NCBI GenBank assembly: GCA_019239975.1
Contig: JAFAZE010000088.1
Coordinates: 1 to 57,419 of the forward strand
Length of the DNA: 57,419 nucleotides
Source of the DNA: Streptosporangiaceae bacterium
GTDB lineage: Bacteria; Actinomycetota; Actinomycetes; Streptosporangiales; Streptosporangiaceae
Reading direction: 5' to 3'
Each line of letters begins with the position of its first letter. The first letter of the stretch is position 1. Made by a program: the position numbers and the translations under genes. This document shows positions 8,211-14,273 of the stretch, in pieces. Under the pieces are notes generated by a model. The model was not told the origin of the DNA. It searched no databases and saw only the letters and a program-made list of their open reading frames with translations.

Positions 8211-8879
8211 ATGCGCATCGCGGTTTTCGGAACTGGAGCCGTCGGCCGGGCACTGGCACGCGGCCTGGCCGCACGCGGTCACGGCGTAGCCGTGGGCACG
8301 CGTTCGCCAGGCGACCCCGCTGTCAGGGAGCGCCTGGCGGATCTGCCGGGAGTCTGTGTCACGACGCATCGTAATGCTGCGAAGACAGCCGAGCTGGCCA
8401 TCTTCGCGATCCGGTTCGACGGCCTGAACGCGGTCGCCCGGGAAATCGCCGACTCGCTGCCGGACGGGACCACCCTCATCGATGCCAGTGATCCCGAACG
8501 GCAAGGCCCCGATGGCAGGCCGGTCCTGGCAGTCGGTCACACTGACTCAGGAGCCGAGGTCCTGCAGCGCCTCGTACCAGGTGCTCACGTGGTCAAGGCC
8601 CTAAATACCGTCAACGCCAAGGACATGGTCGAGCCGAGCTTCCCGGACGGGCCCCCGACCCTTCTCGTATGCGGAGACCACCTGCCCGCCGTGGAGCAAA
8701 CCATCGCGTTGTGCCGGGAACTCGGCTGGTCCGACATCCTCAACCTGGGCGGCTTGAAGCACGCGCGCCTGACTGAGGCGCTTGGCGTCATGTGGGTATA
8801 CAGCGCGCTCGCCGCCGGAAGCTGGGATGTCGCCTTCCGCCTGCTCAGGCGTCCCGAAGGCGTGCCGCAGACCGAATGA
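8211..8879 (+). CDS. NADP(H)-binding oxidoreductase, F420-dependent reductase-like
   Basis: This 222-residue Rossmann protein belongs to the NADP oxidoreductase, coenzyme F420-dependent family. The N-terminal dinucleotide site is FGTGAVGRALARGLAARGH, followed by the family-typical VAVGTRSP that accepts the ribose phosphate. VVKALNTVNAKDMVEP in the second half is also characteristic. The ATG at 8211 is the one that places the glycine motif directly at the N-terminus. Members transfer hydride between F420 and NADP or act as related reductases; the partner cannot be fixed here. A second family member is at 29566-30234. It is monocistronic. Confidence 0.88.
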   Translation: MRIAVFGTGAVGRALARGLAARGHGVAVGTRSPGDPAVRERLADLPGVCVTTHRNAAKTAELAIFAIRFDGLNAVAREIADSLPDGTTLIDASDPERQGPDGRPVLAVGHTDSGAEVLQRLVPGAHVVKALNTVNAKDMVEPSFPDGPPTLLVCGDHLPAVEQTIALCRELGWSDILNLGGLKHARLTEALGVMWVYSALAAGSWDVAFRLLRRPEGVPQTE

Positions 8880-9123
8880 CACAGTCGGCTCGCCGCATGA
8901 AACAAGATGAGACGGCTAACTCCTCTCACCTCGGATCAACCGAGACTGCCTCATAGCGACCGGGGACCAACAGCTACGATCGGGGCCGGATCAATCGGCA
9001 AGAACCAGCTCGAGCGCGCTCGCAGGCCGACCGGGGCGGGCACGCTCGTGGTGACAGCCCCTGACCAAGGCTTCCCGGCCCGGCGACAACCCCCTCATGA
9101 AGGGTGCCGCCGGGCCGAACGCA

Positions 9124-9435
9124 TCACCTGGAGAGCCGAGACTGCCGGGTCCGGAGTGCGGACCTGGCTATTGGTGCGACAGCCACGATGGCCGCGATGA
9201 GGCCGACGAAAGCGCCGAGGCTCCAGCTCACCTTCACCAGCGGAGTGACGCCTGGTGGCTTGAAGATCACGGCGATGAGCACCAGCAGGAGATTGATGCC
9301 CGATGCCGCGGCGAGCAGTCGCTCGTGGCCGACCTGGCGGCCTGGCGTATCCTTCCGTCCGGCGTAGGCGATCAGGTACCCGATCATCAGCAGGGCCACG
9401 ATCAGCACGAGGTACAGGTAGCGGTGGGCGGTCAT
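9124..9435 (-). CDS. Small three-helix membrane protein
   Basis: The 103-residue protein has hydrophobic stretches near residues 6-24, 42-60 and 68-88 and a basic C-terminal tail, so it should be an inner-membrane protein with three passes. Its ATG overlaps the end of the zinc-ribbon ORF (9432-9668) by 4 bp, so the two are probably translated together. No family or motif is recognised. A membrane segment fused behind a zinc ribbon is a common actinobacterial design, so the pair may be one gene split by a frameshift. Confidence 0.65.
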   Translation of the reverse strand: MTAHRYLYLVLIVALLMIGYLIAYAGRKDTPGRQVGHERLLAAASGINLLLVLIAVIFKPPGVTPLVKVSWSLGAFVGLIAAIVAVAPIARSALRTRQSRLSR

Positions 9436-9668
9436 GGCATCCGCTGACGAACTGGAGGACAGGGCGCTCGGGCGGCTGCCGCGGGACCAGCGTGTCTCAC
9501 GTAACTAGCAGGTGTCCTGGCGCCAGCGGGTGCCCGCGGACCAGCAGGTGTCCTGGCGCTCGCGGTTGTTCGGGTTCCCTGAAACGGGCCGGCGGGCCGC
9601 GGCATGCCGCAGCGCGGGCATGCCCCCGCGCTGTAGGCGGACTCGAACCTGCACCGAGGGCAGATCAT
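9432..9668 (-). CDS. Short zinc-ribbon protein with Ala/Pro/Thr linker
   Basis: This 78-residue ORF starts with two cysteine knuckles (CPRC and, 13 residues on, CPRCG), a typical zinc ribbon. The rest is a low-complexity linker of repeated Ala, Pro, Arg and Thr encoded by direct DNA repeats (two copies of CCAGCAGGTGTCCTGGCGC near 9505-9560). The repeats make slippage likely. The next ORF begins 4 bp inside its end and is a membrane protein. It may be a membrane-anchored zinc-ribbon protein broken in two, or a separate small protein. Confidence 0.5.
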   Translation of the reverse strand: MICPRCRFESAYSAGACPRCGMPRPAGPFQGTRTTASARTPAGPRAPAGARTPASYVRHAGPAAAARAPCPPVRQRMP

Positions 9669-9839
9669 CGGCTTCCCTTCTCCTCGCGGAGAGTCTTTCC
9701 CCGCTACCTATATTCAGGACCAGCGCTATCAAGGCGCTGCCGGGGGCCGCGATGCGCGCTGCACGACTGTTCCTGCCGCGCGGATGCCGCACGGATCGAT
9801 GGCCGCTGGGCGTCTTCCACCTCTACCGGTCGCCCCCTG

Positions 9840-10480
9840 TGATACTCCTCAGGCGCTAAGGTAAACCAGCGGCGATGCCGAAATCAGCAACTTCAGAAGT
9901 TTCGCTTTTGTCTGTTTCAAGGGCGGAGCGACCTCGAATTACCGGCCAATTCATTGCGAAGTTCTTACGTTGCAGCTAACGGAGCCGAAGCTAGGCGAAG
10001 TTAAATTCGCAACGAGACCAGCCTGCGCTGATCCGGGCCGGCTCCGGGCCATGCGGGGCGGAAAGTAGTTATACCAATTCCATACGTTACGGAAGGTTCT
10101 TACGAGGAAGTTACGGATCGCTGCCCCGGCAGGACGCCAAGACGTCCGGCACGTCGCGGGCTTCCGTGCCAAGCGGGAACGACGAGGCACGGCTCCCGTC
10201 GGGCCCGTGGAACCCTGCCACATCCCATCCGGAGGGCGTTCGCCCGGGTGCGGCTGGGGTGGCCGCGTCCCCTGTAAACAGCGGAGGAAGGCTGCTGTGA
10301 GCGCGATGACGAAATATGTGCCGAAACGGAACATATGGCTGTAAACGTCACGCAAAAGTTCTGTCATAAATCTTTAATTTTTGCCTGCTCTCCTCGGGTG
10401 GACAAGCCTCTACAATCGGGCAGCAAGCCAGGCGGAAATGCGGGAAGCGGGGCATATATAAATGATCATCGTCGCGGCAA
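9840..10480. other. AT-richer intergenic island
   Basis: This gap is clearly less GC-rich than its surroundings at 9850-10110 and 10330-10470. It contains the repeated 9-mer GTTCTTACG (9961, 10096) with nearby GTTACGG words, an inverted repeat ATATGT/ACATAT at 10314-10336, and TATATA at 10456. An open frame on the minus strand (9951-10367) has unconvincing composition, and I do not call it. The stretch looks like a promoter or regulatory zone, or an insertion of foreign origin. Confidence 0.4.
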
Positions 10481-10491
10481 AGAGGCATGTG

Positions 10492-10587
10492 ATGAGCAGG
10501 CAGGAACGGCTGCTGGCTCCCTGGCCGCTGCACGATTCCGCACGACACGCCTGGGCTGCCGGGGAAACGCGGGCTCACCAGATTTGA
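10492..10587 (+). CDS. Candidate small ORF, 31 residues
   Basis: An ATG at 10492 follows an AGAGG ribosome site and opens a 31-residue frame (start MSRQERLLAPWPLHD). TATATA about 35 bp upstream could be a -10 element. The peptide has many Arg, Trp and His residues and no recognised motif. It may be a leader peptide for the secreted protein at 10683 or simply chance; the ribosome site is the main support. Confidence 0.3.
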   Translation: MSRQERLLAPWPLHDSARHAWAAGETRAHQI

Positions 10588-10682
10588 TCTTGTAATTACG
10601 TAGGCCGGCAACCACCGGTTCAGCAATCACGCGGCTTGAATGCAACCATCCGAACTACGGGCCAGCAGAAAAGGAAGGCTTG

Positions 10683-11441
10683 ATGAGCATCCACCGGTCG
10701 TTCCGTCCGCACCGGCGCACCGTCGCCATCGCGGCCGTCGCCGCCATGGCCGTTGCCATCGCTGTTGCGGTGACGCTGAGCGGCGCCCACGCCCCTCACC
10801 GGCTCGCCCAGGCCGCCGACGTCAGCCAGGCATCGGCCACCGCGCTGTGTTCCACCAGCGGCCCTGGCGGCACCTGGACGATCAGCACTGCCGGGATCGC
10901 GACCCTGTCCCCGGCCGGCACCGGCCCGGCCGCGCCCGGGCCGTGCACGAACATCTCCCTGCCAGACGCGGGACAGGCCAGCGCAATCCAGCAGTGCGCC
11001 AGCGCGCTCCAAGCCGCGCAGCAGCAGATCCAGCAGGAATCTGCCAGCGTCCTGTTCAGCGAGTTCATGACGAACCTGATCCAGAACAACGCCGGCCGAT
11101 GGGCCTCGGCGCTCACCTCACAGGGATACCAGGGACCGGCACCGTCTTCCCAGCGGGTCTCCGACGCCATCAACCAGGTGTCAGCGACCAACTCCGACCT
11201 TGACAACGCGGTCGCCCAGGCACTTGCCAGCCTGCTCAACCATAGCTTCGATACCCCCGTTGACTGCTCCGCGGGAGCCGAATCTGTCCCGAATTGGTAC
11301 AGCAACGCGTTCCAGGCCCTCGCCGATGACGATACAGAGGCGCAGCTGGTGAATCAGGCACTCAATGCGGTCGCGGGTCAGCTCCAGCAGTGGGCCAGCC
11401 TGTTCACGGCGCCGGCACCCGCTGGCGGCCGGGCGGCGTGA
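10683..11441 (+). CDS. Secreted or membrane-anchored protein of unknown function
   Basis: This 252-residue protein has a basic N-terminus (SIHRSFRPHRRT), a hydrophobic helix at about residues 14-33, and the export-like sequence LSGAHA, so it is probably secreted or anchored outside. The mature part has several spaced cysteines (ALCSTS, GPCTNI, QQCASA, VDCSAG) that could pair as disulfides. It has long amphipathic, Gln- and Ala-rich helices and a C-terminal half rich in Asn and Gln. A strong AAAAGGAAGG site stands before the ATG. The gene is alone. No family is recognised. Confidence 0.75.
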   Translation: MSIHRSFRPHRRTVAIAAVAAMAVAIAVAVTLSGAHAPHRLAQAADVSQASATALCSTSGPGGTWTISTAGIATLSPAGTGPAAPGPCTNISLPDAGQASAIQQCASALQAAQQQIQQESASVLFSEFMTNLIQNNAGRWASALTSQGYQGPAPSSQRVSDAINQVSATNSDLDNAVAQALASLLNHSFDTPVDCSAGAESVPNWYSNAFQALADDDTEAQLVNQALNAVAGQLQQWASLFTAPAPAGGRAA

Positions 11442-11580
11442 CCCCTCCGGTGGGCCCGCCGCCCCGGCGTCCTCGGGTTCCTGTGAGGGCAACCCGTACA
11501 GCAAAGGCACCTACACCCAGCCCTCGGTTCCCTGGACTCCCCCCGCTAGCTAGAACGGCCGTGATCGGCCGAACGGCGAT

Positions 11581-11610
11581 GCCCGCTTGTCGTTCCTTGC
11601 GCAGGCGGGC
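11581..11610 (+). terminator. Terminator-like hairpin
   Basis: GCCCGCTTG can pair with CAGGCGGGC (one G-T wobble) across a 12-base loop, directly followed by TTTCGCTTGCTCTT. It lies 140 bp after the stop of the secreted-protein gene. The T-rich tail supports an intrinsic terminator; the distance from the stop is longer than usual. Confidence 0.5.
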
Positions 11611-11735
11611 TTTCGCTTGCTCTTGGGCCGCCCCAGCGGGGCCGTTCCGCACGAGAGCAGGTCCTGCCTCGCCAACGACCTGATCAGCCTGCCACCAGCC
11701 CTTCGGGATCATGGGATTGATTGCCTGGGTGCTGA

Positions 11736-11749
11736 GAGACATAGGTCCC
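11736..11749. promoter_or_regulatory. DosR-like box before the truncated flavodoxin gene
   Basis: GAGACATAGGTCCC matches 11 of 14 DosR consensus positions and lies 59 bp upstream of the ATG at 11808, a normal activator distance. Assignment is by motif only. Confidence 0.45.
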
Positions 11750-11807
11750 GGTAGCTGGTGGCGGTCGGCTCCTTGCCCGCCGGAGCCGCTGCCGCTGAGC
11801 TGGAAGC

Positions 11808-12251
11808 ATGATGCTGACTCGGACGGCCACGACGGACCTGGTCGGGGCCGCGGACCTGCTGGTCGCCGGCGGTCCCACGCACATGCACGGGATCTCCAGC
11901 TCCGCCTCCCGGCGGATGGCGGTCGATACGGCCCGCAAGCAAGACGGGCTCACCCTGGACCCGGATGCTCCCGGGCCGGGGCTGCGTGGCTGGCTTGACA
12001 AGCTCAGCACACGTGGGGCGCTCGCCGCGGCGTTCGACACCCGGGTCACCGGCGCCCCGGCGCTTACCGGCCGCGCGAGCCGCGGCATCTCCCGGCTGCT
12101 CCGGCGGCACGGCTACCGCATGGTCACCGCCCCGGAGAGCTTCCTGGTGGGCAAGCAGACCACCCTGCTCGACGGCGAGACCGCGCGGGCCCGGATCTGG
12201 GGGACCGAGCTCGGAAACACCGCGGCCAGGGCGTACGCCGCCGCGTCATGA
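11808..12251 (+). CDS. Flavodoxin-like protein lacking its N-terminal FMN loop
   Basis: This 147-residue protein aligns in pattern with the middle and end of actinobacterial flavodoxin/nitric-oxide-synthase-like proteins: AADLLVAGGPTHMHGIS, then GLRGWLDKL, AAAFDTRV, and near the end MVTAPESFLVGK. The family usually begins with a strand and a Thr/Ser-rich FMN phosphate loop; here that first part is absent. An in-frame TGA sits four codons before the ATG, so no longer start exists. The gene is therefore 5-prime truncated by roughly 40 codons relative to its family and probably cannot bind FMN normally. A DosR-like box precedes it, suggesting the original gene belonged to the island. Confidence 0.7.
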   Translation: MMLTRTATTDLVGAADLLVAGGPTHMHGISSSASRRMAVDTARKQDGLTLDPDAPGPGLRGWLDKLSTRGALAAAFDTRVTGAPALTGRASRGISRLLRRHGYRMVTAPESFLVGKQTTLLDGETARARIWGTELGNTAARAYAAAS

Positions 12252-12298
12252 GGTGGTACGGTCACGGTTCCGCTGTGCCCGATGGCCCGTGCGCTTGA

Positions 12299-12793
12299 TC
12301 AGGCAGGCGCCGCGTTGTGCCATGATCCAGCATCCGCCGGGGTGTACAGGCCAAGCAGGCGGAACCGGGTGGCCTGCAGCCGGTTCGCCGCGACGGCGAC
12401 GAAACGGCGGGTCAGCTCGTACCCGAGCGCAGGGTCGGCCTCAAGCTGTGCCCGCACCGCGGGGCCGTCGAACTCGAACGCCTCGACGGCCGTGAGCGCC
12501 GTCGCGCCGAACACCCACCGGTACGGCGAGAACAGCCAGGACCAGCCGAGCACGTCGCCCATGCCCAGGGTTTCCACCACGGCCAGCCCCTGCCCGGGGA
12601 TGAGAAGGTCCAGGGCCACGCGGCCGGACCGGATCAGCCAGAACCGCGACGCGTTGCCGCCGTCCTCGAAGATCCGGCGCCCGGCCGGGATCGCGACAAC
12701 CGTCGCGGCCTCCGCGAGCTTGGCCCGGTGTTCTTCTGACGTGCCGTGCAGGAACGGGTGGCCGGCTAGAGCGGCCGTCGTCACCTCGATCAT
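12299..12793 (-). CDS. Cyclic-nucleotide-binding-domain protein, no HTH
   Basis: This 164-residue single-domain relative of the Crp/Fnr effector fold is a paralogue of the protein in the hydrogenase operon. Shared features are a jelly-roll turn (FEDGGNASRFWLIRSGRVAL), GDVLGWSWLF, and the closing helix ADPALGYELTRRF with NRLQATR. As in the paralogue, the usual cAMP-phosphate signature with its Arg is not evident and there is no DNA-binding domain. A GGAGG site just before the ATG at 12793 fixes the start. It lies among DosR-type genes, and a strong DosR-like box is 164 bp upstream at 12957. A role with the hydrogenase or another island enzyme is inferred. Confidence 0.85.
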   Translation of the reverse strand: MIEVTTAALAGHPFLHGTSEEHRAKLAEAATVVAIPAGRRIFEDGGNASRFWLIRSGRVALDLLIPGQGLAVVETLGMGDVLGWSWLFSPYRWVFGATALTAVEAFEFDGPAVRAQLEADPALGYELTRRFVAVAANRLQATRFRLLGLYTPADAGSWHNAAPA

Positions 12794-12956
12794 GACCCCT
12801 CCTTCCCGGGCGGCCGACCATGCTCTCGCATACACCCGGCCCGGTTTCCCAACTGCATCCAGCTGCCAAGATCCGTTCGGCATCAATGTTCGGTCCCTGC
12901 CTTTGACCGTGCGCCAGCGGATCACTGATGGCCATGGGCCTTGGTTTCGGAACGCT

Positions 12957-12970
12957 GGGTCTTTCGTCCC
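12957..12970. promoter_or_regulatory. Best DosR-like box in the window
   Basis: GGGTCTTTCGTCCC matches 12 of 14 consensus positions. It stands between the minus-strand cNMP-binding gene (start 12793) and a short plus-strand ORF (13042). A much weaker second half-match is centred 22 bp upstream. Activation of one or both flanking units is inferred. Confidence 0.5.
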
Positions 12971-13041
12971 TTACCGTGCCCGCGTTGCGCAGGCAGTGTG
13001 AGGGCCGGGGCTGTCATCGCCACCGGTCGACGGAGGTCGTC

Positions 13042-13113
13042 ATGATGGGCGGCAAGCGTTCCGAAATCACGGAAGATGCTGCTCGGCATCAAGGAGCGGG
13101 CCGAGCGCCTTAG
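13042..13113 (+). CDS. Candidate small ORF, 23 residues, possibly a gene stub
   Basis: An ATG pair follows a well-placed GGAGG site. The frame encodes MMGGKRSEITEDAARHQGAG and a few more residues before a TAG that abuts the convergent nitroreductase gene. The neighbouring frame continues with a charged helix-like sequence, so this could be the beginning of a longer gene cut by the nitroreductase locus. It sits 72 bp behind the best DosR-like box. Confidence 0.3.
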   Translation: MMGGKRSEITEDAARHQGAGRAP

Positions 13114-13117
13114 GTGA

Positions 13118-14119
13118 TCATGGGTCGGTCAGGTCGGCTGGCGGCCGGCGCGCGGTGGCGTGGGTGGTGTCGGCGCGGCCCAGTTGCAGCAGCATCTGCG
13201 GGGCGCCGGGCAGCCGGAGCCGGTCCCGGATCAGGGCCCGGGTCACGGCCGCCTCCAGCGGCTGGCTGTACAGGCTCGCGAACACCCACCTGCTCGCGGC
13301 GTGCAGCAACAGCCGGTGCAGCGCCTGCCCGGCGCGCAGCCAGTCCGCCCGGCTATCACCGGAAGTCAGCAGCACGGCGGTGACCGGTGGCGGCTGCCCG
13401 CCGGCGGGCAGCCGCCCGAGTCCGCGGCCGAGGTCGAAGTCGCGTTGTTGCAGGCGCCGTGTGTCGCGCAGCGCCCGAACGCCGAACGCTAGCACGGGAA
13501 CGCCGTCCCGGGCCTGGTTGGCCGGGGCCCGGGTCCACCGCCGTACCTCCGCCCGGGCTCGTGGCTCGAGGTCGAGCCGGCTGGCCGCCAGGGCGGCGAT
13601 GTTCGCCAGCCGCTGATACGCGAGGCCGGGGCCGACCAGGGCCAGCGTGGCCCGCTCGGCCAGTGCGTCATGCTGCAGGCCGGGGACGAGCCCGGCCGGC
13701 AGCTCCCCGGGCAGGAACTGCCCGCGGTGCGTGTGCCGGTGCGGCACCGCCTGGATCATCTGGCGTTCCATGCTGGTCAGCGGCGCCGCGGCGCCGACGC
13801 GAACGCGGGCGAGGAGACGCAGCCGGGCCGGATCCGGGAGCAGCTCGACCTGGGGCCCGTATCCCAGGGACCGCACGGCCAGCCGAAGGCCGAACAGGGC
13901 GGCGCCGCAGCTGATCAGCATTTCCCGGCCCGCCGGGTCCACCTGCAGCTTGCGGCCCGGGTCGCTGTACAGCTCGATCACCGGCCCGGCCACCCGGAAC
14001 CGCCACGGCTGGGTGTTGTGCACCGACGGAGCGCGGGCCGCCATGGCGATCAGGTCATGGGCGTGTGCGGCCAGGACCACCGCCCGCCCCTCGATAGCGT
14101 TCTCAGTCATCTTGTGCAT
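13118..14119 (-). CDS. Acg-family FMN-binding nitroreductase-like protein
   Basis: This 333-residue protein resembles the mycobacterial Acg/Rv2032 family, members of the DosR regulon that have a doubled nitroreductase fold and may sequester flavin. Telling segments are ARAPSVHNTQPWRF near the N-terminus (FMN contacts), LQVDPAGREMLISCGAALF, and SMERQMIQAVPHRHTHRG. The second half ends with the weaker LRLPGAPQMLLQLGRA. ATG at 14119 is preferred because AGGTG lies six bases upstream; GTG at 14128 and ATG at 14110 are alternatives. It is divergent from the acyl-CoA synthetase gene, and a perfect DosR-like palindrome lies between them. Confidence 0.88.
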   Translation of the reverse strand: MHKMTENAIEGRAVVLAAHAHDLIAMAARAPSVHNTQPWRFRVAGPVIELYSDPGRKLQVDPAGREMLISCGAALFGLRLAVRSLGYGPQVELLPDPARLRLLARVRVGAAAPLTSMERQMIQAVPHRHTHRGQFLPGELPAGLVPGLQHDALAERATLALVGPGLAYQRLANIAALAASRLDLEPRARAEVRRWTRAPANQARDGVPVLAFGVRALRDTRRLQQRDFDLGRGLGRLPAGGQPPPVTAVLLTSGDSRADWLRAGQALHRLLLHAASRWVFASLYSQPLEAAVTRALIRDRLRLPGAPQMLLQLGRADTTHATARRPPADLTDP

Positions 14120-14175
14120 AGCACGCACCTGCCTCGTTGCCCGGTCAGCGTCCCTCGCCGCCCGCGCCGGTTATA

Positions 14176-14189
14176 GGGCCGAAAGGCCC
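14176..14189. promoter_or_regulatory. DosR-like palindrome between nitroreductase and synthetase genes
   Basis: GGGCCGAAAGGCCC has perfect 5-bp arms and matches 11 of 14 DosR consensus positions. It lies 57 bp upstream of the nitroreductase start and 85 bp upstream of the synthetase start, suited to shared control. Confidence 0.5.
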
Positions 14190-14273
14190 GCCGTGCGGTG
14201 ACCTCGGCCCGCTGCGCCGCAGGGCATGGGTACGGACGATGGGTAAGGGAGTGACGGAGGAACGGGAGATCCC

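Noticed and set aside
8961..8980. GGGACCAACAGC near 8963 as another DosR box
   Set aside because: Only the left half matches (8 of 14) and no island gene starts nearby.
9951..10367. A 138-codon minus-strand ORF in the AT-rich island
   Set aside because: No ribosome site, mixed composition along its length and no recognisable motif.
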